A stretch of 21,169 nt of DNA, taken from JBBDNC01 sp040877875 (GTDB taxonomy: Bacteria > Bacteroidota > Rhodothermia > Balneolales > Balneolaceae). The notes beneath the pieces are model-generated. The model was not told the origin of the DNA. It worked only from the letters and a program-made list of their open reading frames with translations, and did not search any database. The stretch is from contig JBBDNC010000103.1 in assembly GCA_040877875.1 (NCBI GenBank), forward strand, positions 1 to 21,169, written 5' to 3'. Made by a program: the position numbers and the translations under genes. This document shows, piece after piece, positions 13,889 through 21,169 of this stretch (its first letter is position 1; each line of letters starts with the position of its first letter).

Positions 13889-16800
13889 TTAAACGTTCTG
13901 TAATGGTTCCCCCTCCCGGTCTTTTTGGGTTATCCCGTTGGTCAACCTGTTATCAGACATGATGATACCGGGATTCGGGTTATCAAAGAAGAATCGATTG
14001 GAGGAACGACGGCCCTTTTCAATGAGATAATACATTACCGGAACCAGGATCAGCGTCAGGAACGTTGCGAAAATCAGGCCGCTGATTACAGCAATCGCCA
14101 TCGGACTCCACCAGGCAGCCTGCTCTCCTCCCCAATAGAGATATTCTCCCAAATTGGTGAAAAATTCAACCGGACTATTCACCAATACGATGAAATCAAG
14201 ATTGAATCCGATCGCAAGGGGAACGAGTCCCAGCGTCGTGGTAATGGCCGTTAACACAACCGGCCTGAAACGAATCAGCCCCCCCTGAACAAGGGCGTCA
14301 TACAAATTCATCTTGTCCCGGGTTCGCAGGATGTCGATATAGTCGATCAATACGATTGCATTGTTAACCACTACACCCGCCAGGGAGATCACCCCTACCC
14401 CTGTCATAACAATTCCGAACGGCATCTGGAATAACACCAGAGCATACAAAACCCCCGAAATCGACATAATCACCGAACTCATGACGATAAAGGGTTTGGA
14501 TAAAGAGTTAAATTGAGAAATCAGAATAAACGACATCAGGGCCAGGGCAATGAGAAATGCATCGGTCAGAAAATCCTGGGCGTCATTCTGCTCTTCCATT
14601 TGTCCCGTCCACTCGGTCGTGTATCCGATCGGAACTTCTTCACGGAGATAGGGCTCCAATACTTCCTGCACTTCTGCCAGCACTGCATTGCTGTTGTACA
14701 GAGTCCGTACATCTGCCATGACCGTCACCACTCTTCGCTGATTTTTTCGCCGGATTCCGCCGAACCCTTCTTCGGAGTCCCATCTTGCAATTTCCGAAAG
14801 GGGGATTTGACGGCCTTCATCGGCCATTACGGTTAAATCGGTCAGGGTACTGAGATCCTCCCGATAGGCATCCTGCAGCCGGACGGTAATATCATATTCA
14901 TCGTTACCATCCCTGTAATTGGAGGCTTCCACTCCATTGATCGCCTGGCGGACGGTATTCCCCACATCATAGGTAGTTAAACCGAACATCGCCGCTTTTT
15001 CACGGTCTACAATAATTCTCATTTCCGGCCGCGGATCCGGAAGGTCGGTTTCAAGGCCATCCAGCTTACTGTACACCGGATCTTCCTCGAGGATTCGTAA
15101 GATCTCTGCTGAAATCCGGTTCAATTCTTCCATATTCGGACCGGCAATCTCAAGGTTAATCGGCTTGCCGGTTGGCGGACCGTCCTGCTGACGCTCAACA
15201 GTTACCTGTGCCCCTGCAATGTCTACCGGGAAAATTTCCCGCATCTGTTCCATCACCTCAAAGGTATTCCCGTTTCTGCGTTGATAATCGACAAAATTCA
15301 GAACGATCGTCCCCCGGTTTTGAACGTCTCCCCCCATCGCATTAAATCCGCTGGCAATTGGAGATCCGGCAGTTGCAAGGATGGTTTCGATATCCTCGGG
15401 ATTATTTAGCTGGTCGACCCGTAACTCGATTTCGTCCACCACTTTCTTGGTAAACTCGACGTTGGTACCCACCGGTGTTTCGATTTGGGCATATAAACGG
15501 GCCGGCGGGATATCTTCGGGAAAGAAGACGACTCCGTTATTGAACGCTCCAAACACCACAAAGCTCAGAAACAGTATGACAACCGAAATTCCGACGACTT
15601 TAAAGCCATTATCGAGCGACCATCGCAGTACGGTTTCGTATCTTTCCAAAACCTGATTCAGGCCATCCTTTTGCCACCAATCCCCCAGCGGCTTGAGGAC
15701 CCATTCGTGCAGCAGAATCAAAACCGCTCCGGCTACGAGCAGCATCGTCCAGGTAATCCAGTTGTTTAACAGGCCGGCCACCAACATCAGTCCGCCGAAA
15801 ACTCCAAGAAAGATTTTACCCCTTCTCGTTAACCTGGCCTTATTCTCTCCCTCTTCTTCCTGGTCCAGTTTCATAAAAACCGCACAAAGAACCGGGTTGA
15901 TCACCAATCCTACAAAAAGCGAACTTCCCAGGGTGATGATCAGAGTAATCGGCAGATAGGACATGAAATCCCCTACAATTCCCGGCCAGAATACAATCGG
16001 AAAAAAAGCAGCTATGGTTGTCGCGGTTCCGGAAATAATCGGCATGGCCACTTCCCCGGTCCCTTTTTTGGCCGCTGTAATATTGTCAAATCCTTCTTCC
16101 ATATACCGATAGATATTCTCTACCACAACAATCGCATTATCCACCAACATCCCCAGTGCCAGAATCAGAGAAAACAATACAATCATATTCATGGTTATCC
16201 CCATTGCCTGCAGGATCATAAAGGACATGAACATGGATACGGGAATGGAGATCCCTACAAATGAGGAATTCCGGACTCCCAGAAAGAACAGCAGAACTCC
16301 AATCACCAGCAGCAATCCGCTGATGATATTGTTCTCCAGGCTACTGACCATCATATTGATGTTCCTGCTCTGGTCGTTTGTAATGCTGATATTCGTAGTG
16401 GGAGGCATGGAGGATAATTCACGATCGATCACCGATCTGACGGCCGCTGCCGTCTCGATGATATTGACACCGGTTCGTTTTGAGACGGAAAGGGTAATGA
16501 CCGGAGTCCCGTTCAGGTTGGAGTACGACTCCCTGTCCTTGTGGCCGAAGCTAACCGTGGCAATATCTCTTATATAGATGGGACGGTCGTCCGGAGCATC
16601 GATCACAATATCTTCAATCGGGGTCGGATCGGTATACTCGCCGGGAACCCGAAGCAGGAACTGCTTGGTCCCCACATCGATCGTGCCTCCCGGAACGGTG
16701 ACATTTTCATTTTGTATGGCGAGGACGATATCGCCGAATGAAATTCCGTAATATTTAAGCTTGGGAAGATCCACAGCAACTTTTACCTCTCGCTCCCTGT

Positions 16801-17392
16801 CGCCCGCCAGTTCAACTTCCAGTACCTGAGGGATGGATTCAAGTTGATCCTGAAGACGCTCTGAAATGGATTTCAGCTCATTCACTCCATATTCGCCAGA
16901 TACATTCACCTGCATAATCGGAAACTCCGAAACATTGATTTCCTGGATAATCGGATCCTCGGCATCTCCCGGTAATTCGGGTTTCGCCAGATCAACCCGT
17001 TCCCGTACTTTTTGCAGGGCTTCGTCGATATTCGCCTCCACCTCAAATTCCAGATTGATACTGGAATATCCTTCCGAAGAAGTAGACGTCATCTGCCGGA
17101 TGTCAGAAATATTGGAGAGTTCTTCTTCAAGCTTTCGTGTGACCAGGTTTTCCATATCCACAGGAGAGACCCCGGGATACGTGGTGATGACTATGATGTT
17201 CGGGATCGTTACATCCGGTGAGGCTTCTTTCGGAATGCTCAAATAGGACCTGACTCCCAATATCGTTATCAAAAAAAGCAGTACCAGAACACTGATTCTG
17301 TTATTAATCGAAAATGAGGTCAGAGAAAATTCCTTCCGGTCCTCAGGCGAACCCGGGTTTTGCATGCCGTCTTCTAACTTATCGTTACTCAT
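13889..17392 (-). CDS. RND-family multidrug efflux permease (AcrB/HAE1-like), unusual proton relay
   Basis: The 1167-residue inner-membrane pump has the RND plan: TM1 near 33-52, a periplasmic porter domain, TM2-6 (about 356-508), a second porter domain, and TM8-12 (about 945-1124). The TM4 motif is GMLVDNAIVVVEN, with Asp418 and Asn419 where AcrB has Asp407-Asp408. TM10 has VVVNNAIVLID, with Asn1010 in place of AcrB Lys940. Thus only one of the three canonical proton-relay residues remains, as in some other RND subfamilies. Two extra hydrophobic segments (about 525-542 and 546-565) lie between TM6 and TM7, and a longer loop (about 1075-1105) precedes TM12. The length exceeds AcrB (1049). ATG 17392 has an AGAAG just upstream. 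It is the last gene of the tetR-tolC-adaptor-pump operon; the substrate is unknown. Confidence 0.92.
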   Translation of the reverse strand: MSNDKLEDGMQNPGSPEDRKEFSLTSFSINNRISVLVLLFLITILGVRSYLSIPKEASPDVTIPNIIVITTYPGVSPVDMENLVTRKLEEELSNISDIRQMTSTSSEGYSSINLEFEVEANIDEALQKVRERVDLAKPELPGDAEDPIIQEINVSEFPIMQVNVSGEYGVNELKSISERLQDQLESIPQVLEVELAGDREREVKVAVDLPKLKYYGISFGDIVLAIQNENVTVPGGTIDVGTKQFLLRVPGEYTDPTPIEDIVIDAPDDRPIYIRDIATVSFGHKDRESYSNLNGTPVITLSVSKRTGVNIIETAAAVRSVIDRELSSMPPTTNISITNDQSRNINMMVSSLENNIISGLLLVIGVLLFFLGVRNSSFVGISIPVSMFMSFMILQAMGITMNMIVLFSLILALGMLVDNAIVVVENIYRYMEEGFDNITAAKKGTGEVAMPIISGTATTIAAFFPIVFWPGIVGDFMSYLPITLIITLGSSLFVGLVINPVLCAVFMKLDQEEEGENKARLTRRGKIFLGVFGGLMLVAGLLNNWITWTMLLVAGAVLILLHEWVLKPLGDWWQKDGLNQVLERYETVLRWSLDNGFKVVGISVVILFLSFVVFGAFNNGVVFFPEDIPPARLYAQIETPVGTNVEFTKKVVDEIELRVDQLNNPEDIETILATAGSPIASGFNAMGGDVQNRGTIVLNFVDYQRRNGNTFEVMEQMREIFPVDIAGAQVTVERQQDGPPTGKPINLEIAGPNMEELNRISAEILRILEEDPVYSKLDGLETDLPDPRPEMRIIVDREKAAMFGLTTYDVGNTVRQAINGVEASNYRDGNDEYDITVRLQDAYREDLSTLTDLTVMADEGRQIPLSEIARWDSEEGFGGIRRKNQRRVVTVMADVRTLYNSNAVLAEVQEVLEPYLREEVPIGYTTEWTGQMEEQNDAQDFLTDAFLIALALMSFILISQFNSLSKPFIVMSSVIMSISGVLYALVLFQMPFGIVMTGVGVISLAGVVVNNAIVLIDYIDILRTRDKMNLYDALVQGGLIRFRPVVLTAITTTLGLVPLAIGFNLDFIVLVNSPVEFFTNLGEYLYWGGEQAAWWSPMAIAVISGLIFATFLTLILVPVMYYLIEKGRRSSNRFFFDNPNPGIIMSDNRLTNGITQKDREGEPLQNV

Positions 17393-17519
17393 TCTTCTAA
17401 CCTTGTTCTTTTATAATAGATAAATAATTACCTGCAGCGATTGAATTCAGTTCTCATTTGAATCCCGGCCCTCGGAAAATTCCATACCCGTAGCCATCCA
17501 TACCAATCTAATCTGATTT

Positions 17520-18611
17520 CTAATCGGATCTGGTGGCCACTTGCCCGGACGAGTTGCCGGAAGGGGAAATTCTTGTCCCGTCCTGCAGATAGGAGGAGCC
17601 AAGCGTGATCAGGCGGTCGCCGGCGTTCAATCCTTCGTTTACAACCACTCTGTTTCCGTATGTAGGGCCCAGGTCCAGGCTACGTTCTACCGCTACGGGC
17701 TGACCTTCTTCGTTTTCGCCGGCTACATAAGCTACATAATGGTCATCCCTTCTGAAGATAAATTCCTCTCCGACCACGATCACTTCGGGGATATGATGTG
17801 TACGCAGACGCACGTTCGCAAGCATATCAATCTTGGCGTTGACTACATCATCCGGCAATTCAAGATCCGCCTTAAACGTCCGGTTTAACGGATCGATCGT
17901 ACTGCCTACAAAGGTAATGGGAAGGTTTAACCGGTTCTCCGGTGCAAAATCGAACCATACTTCCGCTTTATCCCCCCGATCCACATCCCCCGAATATCGT
18001 CCGGGTATCCCGATGGTAATCTTCATTCCCGATCGGCTGATCATCCGTAAAACCGGGGTCCCCGGGGAGACCCTTTCACCGGTCTCCACAAGGATCTCCT
18101 CGATTTCTCCATTGAACGGAGCTTTGATTGAGGTATTCTCCAGGTCAACTTCCATGGATTCCAGAGAAGCCTGATTTTGCTCGTACGTATAGCGGGCATT
18201 CAGCACTTCAATTTCCGAACCGATATCATCTGTCTCGTAGAGACGTTGTAACCGTTCGTAATTTTCGCGTGACTGCTCCGTGACGGCTCTCAGGCGGCGT
18301 ACCTCTTGACGAAGTTTCTGATCATCGATCTTCAAAATCTGCCCGCCTTTACGAACCGAGTCCCCTTCCCGCTTGTAAAATTCCAGGACCCTGCCGCTGA
18401 CTTCTGCAGAAATCCGTACATCCTGGCTGGTCGTTACGGTACCCACAAGCCGCAGATAACTTGCAAAATCTTCCGGCTCCAATTCCAGAAGTTCAACATT
18501 TACCGTACGCACCAGCTCCGTTTCGGACTCTTCCGGCGCCTCGGTTTCACAAGACAACAGAACAAGTGACACTGTAAAAATTAAAAGTAGAATCAGTCGA
18601 TTCACATTCAT
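17520..18611 (-). CDS. RND efflux periplasmic adaptor (AcrA/MexA-like) lipoprotein
   Basis: The 363-residue membrane fusion protein has a lipoprotein signal with lipobox VLLSC (Cys21). It has the half-lipoyl sequences ISAEVSGRVLEFYKREGDSV and, after a helical hairpin (about 95-150), IKAPFNGEIEEILVETGERV, followed by beta-barrel and membrane-proximal domains. It should bridge the pump and the TolC-like channel and is anchored by lipid to the inner membrane. The frame opens at TTG 18617, but ATG 18611 is chosen because it directly starts the signal peptide. It lies 17 bp after the channel gene and 127 bp before the pump gene, with no visible terminator between. Confidence 0.9.
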   Translation of the reverse strand: MNVNRLILLLIFTVSLVLLSCETEAPEESETELVRTVNVELLELEPEDFASYLRLVGTVTTSQDVRISAEVSGRVLEFYKREGDSVRKGGQILKIDDQKLRQEVRRLRAVTEQSRENYERLQRLYETDDIGSEIEVLNARYTYEQNQASLESMEVDLENTSIKAPFNGEIEEILVETGERVSPGTPVLRMISRSGMKITIGIPGRYSGDVDRGDKAEVWFDFAPENRLNLPITFVGSTIDPLNRTFKADLELPDDVVNAKIDMLANVRLRTHHIPEVIVVGEEFIFRRDDHYVAYVAGENEEGQPVAVERSLDLGPTYGNRVVVNEGLNAGDRLITLGSSYLQDGTRISPSGNSSGQVATRSD

Positions 18612-18628
18612 AACCAAAGAGTAATGAG

Positions 18629-20107
18629 TTAATAATTATTGACGAGACTACCGACCTGATCCGCCTTGGGCACGAGGCCTAATGCGAAGTCATAGTCCGC
18701 CTTTGCAGACAAGTAGTCAAATACCATTTGCGCATAATTCAATTCGGCTTCCCGAACCTCGAGTTCTGCTTCATTGACTTCTATTTGAGCACCGATACCT
18801 TCGTTGTATCGCTGTAATGCAATTTCATAACCGCGCCGGGCCTGCTCCAATGCTTTTTGCCTGGCCGCCGCCGTTTCAAACAACCTGTCCAGATTTTCTT
18901 TTGCAGATTCATATTCGTTTTTCGCTGCCCTTTCGGTCGCTTCCTGCTGTTCCCGGATATCCTTCTTTTCGATAAAAGCCCGGCTCAGGATAGCCCTTCG
19001 TTGAAACCCTTCAAACAGCGGCAAACTTACCGTCAGGGCAATCGTCTGGTATCGCCTGGCATCCTCAAAAAACACGGGGGCGCCGGCCTGTGCAGAAGTC
19101 CATCTCAGGTTATAGTCGGCCGTAACGGTGGGTAAAAAACGGCTTTTAATCGCAAGGATTTCCCTGTCCTTCAGTTCATCCTGAACATCAAGCATTCGTA
19201 AATCTCCGCGTTGCTCCCTCATCGTGCTCACCACTTCCCGATCGTCAGAGGGCGGAAGGGACGTAAACCGATCTATTTTCTTCAGGCTTTCATTTTCGGG
19301 CACCGCCGCCACTTCCGAGAGGATATCAAATTGATTCAGATTCCCTGCAGACTTAAAAGGCATGTCTACCGGAATTCCAAGCAGTTGTTTCAAATCCCTG
19401 TAAGCCTGTTCAACGTTGTATTCGGCTTCCCGGATCAGGGGTTGCTGGTTGGATAACTGAACTTCCAGGCGAAGCACATCGTACTCATCGACCAGCCCAG
19501 CCTGGTAACGTTTTTGGTTCTCCTCCAGATTTTGACGAATCCGCTGAACCGTCGCTTGCTGAAGCCGGAGCTGCTCTTCCGCAACAAGCACCCTGTAATA
19601 AGCTTTTCGAGTCTCGGTTACGACCTGTTGGAGCGTTGCCCTGAGATTCTCTTGTTGAGCAGATTTATAGAGGGCTGAGCTGCTGATACCGACAATCGCC
19701 TCCCCGCGGAAAATATTCTGGGATACCGTTACTCCCCCGGTCCAGTTGTTATCGGTTCCGAACGCCACCGGAACCAGCTCGCCGGCCTCTCCGCCAAAAA
19801 ATTCAGCCGGGAGGAAATTAACCGGTATTTCAAGATTCCGGGTATAGGTAGCCGAAGTCGAAACATTGGGCATCACCTCACTCCATGCAATCCGGACCTG
19901 CTCATCTGCATCCATAACGGATAAGAGAGCACGCTTGATATCCGTATTGTTGGCAACGGAGATATCAATGGCCTGTTCGAGCGACATTACTTCATCCGGG
20001 TCCAGTTCAAATTCCGTAGTGGTCTGAGCCTGTACCGGCAATGAAAAGGAAACCGTCAGGAAAACGGCAAACAGAAGAAAAAGTATTTTCAGGTCGGTTT
20101 TTAACAT
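18629..20107 (-). CDS. TolC-like outer-membrane efflux channel
   Basis: With the start at ATG 20107 the protein has 492 residues: a signal peptide with likely cleavage after PVQA (Ala27), then two outer-membrane efflux protein repeats, each with long heptad-rich helices (e.g. AYYRVLVAEEQLRLQQATVQ and its second-half counterpart) and strands such as SATYTRN and VTVSQNI. It forms the trimeric exit duct of the tripartite pump. The open frame continues 35 codons further to ATG 20212, which overlaps the tetR stop as ATGA. Those residues are polar and precede a normal signal peptide, so I prefer 20107, which has GGAAG upstream. Translation initiation at 20212 by coupling cannot be excluded. Confidence 0.9.
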   Translation of the reverse strand: MLKTDLKILFLLFAVFLTVSFSLPVQAQTTTEFELDPDEVMSLEQAIDISVANNTDIKRALLSVMDADEQVRIAWSEVMPNVSTSATYTRNLEIPVNFLPAEFFGGEAGELVPVAFGTDNNWTGGVTVSQNIFRGEAIVGISSSALYKSAQQENLRATLQQVVTETRKAYYRVLVAEEQLRLQQATVQRIRQNLEENQKRYQAGLVDEYDVLRLEVQLSNQQPLIREAEYNVEQAYRDLKQLLGIPVDMPFKSAGNLNQFDILSEVAAVPENESLKKIDRFTSLPPSDDREVVSTMREQRGDLRMLDVQDELKDREILAIKSRFLPTVTADYNLRWTSAQAGAPVFFEDARRYQTIALTVSLPLFEGFQRRAILSRAFIEKKDIREQQEATERAAKNEYESAKENLDRLFETAAARQKALEQARRGYEIALQRYNEGIGAQIEVNEAELEVREAELNYAQMVFDYLSAKADYDFALGLVPKADQVGSLVNNY

Positions 20108-20208
20108 TCTATTCGAAGACTTCCATTTATGACAATTAATAAATTTATCGACAAAACAGGGCATTCCTACGAGATTAAATTTTATTTGTTTCAAATATTG
20201 ACTGGCGG

Positions 20209-20874
20209 TCATTTATTTTTCTCCTTAACGGCCATTCCCGTTCCCAGTAATTCGATGAAAGAGGCAAACAGGGATTCCATATTCAGGTCGATATCATCCA
20301 GCATTTTAAAATGATGCTCCTGCTTTTTCAGATAAGCCAGTTGAACGATCCCTCTCGAACTCGCCCAAATCATGATGGCAAGTTCCTTCGGGTCGTATGC
20401 ATCGTCAATCGAGCCGTCCTGCATTCCAATCTGCAATGCCCTTGCCATGATCGTCAGAGCTTCCCTGGAATTCTGTTCGCACTTTTTAGCATAGTCACTT
20501 TTACTGAGCAACGAGGGATCCTGAACCCCTTCATAAAACTGAAATGCCTGAAAATAGAGCGGTTCACGGATTACAAAATCCAGATAAGCCTCCCCCATCA
20601 TTCGTATCATTTCCAGACCGGTATGGTCCCTGGTAAGGATTTTCGAAAACCGTACATTCAGTTTGTCAGATCCCCTTTGACAAATCGCCAGGTAGAGTTC
20701 CATCTTATTTTCAAAATAAAGGTATAACGTACCCTTGCTGAGTTCGGCCTGTTCTGCAATCTCATCCATGGTTGCAACTTCAAACCCCCTCTCGAAAATC
20801 ACCTGTTCAGCAGCATCAACGATCGTTTCACGGCGCTTAGACCGCTCTCTTTCTTTACGTTCTGCAATTCCCAT
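20209..20874 (-). CDS. TetR/AcrR-family transcriptional repressor of the efflux operon
   Basis: The 221-residue protein has an N-terminal TetR DNA-binding domain (about 12-60) with the helix-turn-helix ATMDEIAEQAELSKGTLYLYF. The helical C-terminal domain should bind an inducer, perhaps a pump substrate. Its position as first gene of the tolC-adaptor-RND operon and the perfect palindrome 11 bp upstream suggest local autoregulated repression, as with AcrR-type regulators. ATG 20874 has no Shine-Dalgarno. The stop overlaps a possible upstream tolC-like start as ATGA. The regulator assignment is firm; the target is inferred from position. Confidence 0.92.
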   Translation of the reverse strand: MGIAERKERERSKRRETIVDAAEQVIFERGFEVATMDEIAEQAELSKGTLYLYFENKMELYLAICQRGSDKLNVRFSKILTRDHTGLEMIRMMGEAYLDFVIREPLYFQAFQFYEGVQDPSLLSKSDYAKKCEQNSREALTIMARALQIGMQDGSIDDAYDPKELAIMIWASSRGIVQLAYLKKQEHHFKMLDDIDLNMESLFASFIELLGTGMAVKEKNK

Positions 20875-20884
20875 AATACGTTTA

Positions 20885-20899
20885 ATGACTTTAAGTCAT
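20885..20899 (-). promoter_or_regulatory. Probable TetR operator palindrome
   Basis: ATGACTT-T-AAGTCAT is a perfect 7-bp inverted repeat around one central base, 11 bp upstream of the tetR start. A half-site GAGTCA (reverse TGACTC) lies a further 12 bases upstream. The 15-bp size and position fit autoregulatory TetR-family operators. Binding is inferred. Confidence 0.6.
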
Positions 20900-20995
20900 A
20901 TTTTGAATACGAGTCACAAGTTATAAAATTAATTTTCATATTCTCAATACCATTGGAACAAATTAATATGAATCATAAATGTAGATACTGAATCA

Positions 20996-21136
20996 GAAGG
21001 CTTTGCAAAACCCGGTCTTTTGCCCAATCTTTGCGTTATCGAAATTTTAAAATCCTCACATATAGCTAATATACTGCGGTTTTAAAATTCCCTTAGCCTT
21101 AATCTTGAACCAAATCCCAAGTTTTGCAAAGCCTTC
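20996..21136. mobile_element. 141-bp MITE-like palindromic element
   Basis: Perfect 16-bp terminal inverted repeats (GAAGGCTTTGCAAAAC at 20996-21011 and its complement at 21121-21136) are flanked directly by the 5-bp repeat AATCA (20991-20995 and 21137-21141), a target-site duplication. The body is itself an imperfect palindrome: the left and reverse-complemented right halves align without gaps for about 60 bp, including AATTTTAAAA in both arms. It encodes no protein, so it must be moved by a transposase elsewhere. It sits about 120 bp upstream of tetR. The transposase family is not identifiable from the ends alone. Confidence 0.75.
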
Positions 21137-21169
21137 AATCATTGAATTGAATTTCCGCCCCATAATTAA

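Overview
The window looks like chromosomal DNA from a Gram-negative member of the Bacteroidota/Balneolota-Rhodothermota group. This is inferred from a DUF4293 gene, a TSP3-OmpA lipoprotein, several predicted lipoproteins, many TTG/GTG starts, mostly weak Shine-Dalgarno sequences, and TAnnTTTG-like -10 boxes near two genes. No marker gene fixes the lineage. Most of the window is ordinary core-type sequence. The exceptions are an AT-rich accessory patch at about 1380-3900 and a small palindromic mobile element at the right end.

Region 1 (1-1376): the 5' part of tRNA-Ala(GGC) runs off the left edge on the minus strand. A lipoprotein with six 23-residue calcium-binding TSP3 repeats and an OmpA peptidoglycan-binding domain follows. 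Two strong intrinsic terminators and tRNA-Arg(CCT) come next. Region 2 (1377-3909): an AT-rich patch next to tRNA-Arg holds a truncated IS3-family transposase that keeps its A AAA AAG frameshift site, an orphan membrane PAS/HisKA_2 histidine kinase with an eroded ATP-binding domain, and decayed coding scraps. Region 3 (3910-7641): an unrecognised, possibly TIM-barrel protein; a lone FbpC/PotA-type ABC ATPase without permease; a SPOR-domain lipoprotein; and a PfkB/fructokinase-like sugar kinase.

Region 4 (7642-10493): a compact partner-switching module in the order antagonist (STAS, RsbV-like), anti-sigma kinase (RsbW-like), PP2C phosphatase with two GAF-like domains (RsbU-like). No sigma factor is present. 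Its leader holds a perfect 8-bp inverted repeat and a 10-bp hairpin. The phosphatase gene overlaps the convergent mltF-like lytic transglycosylase gene by 14 bp. Region 5 (10480-13816): mltF-like gene, an EamA/DMT exporter and a DUF4293 membrane protein, all on the minus strand.

Region 6 (13889-20899): a complete tripartite RND efflux operon on the minus strand, tetR - tolC-like - adaptor - RND permease, with a perfect 15-bp palindrome just upstream of tetR as the likely operator. The permease lacks two of the three canonical AcrB proton-relay residues and has an extra hydrophobic pair in its middle. Region 7 (20900-21169): a 141-bp MITE-like element with perfect 16-bp terminal inverted repeats, a 5-bp target duplication and a largely palindromic body sits upstream of the efflux operon.

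I do not see a clearly new multi-gene system. The most noteworthy items are the palindromic MITE, the sigma-less partner-switching module with its leader structure, the decayed histidine kinase in the tRNA-adjacent patch, and the unusual RND permease.
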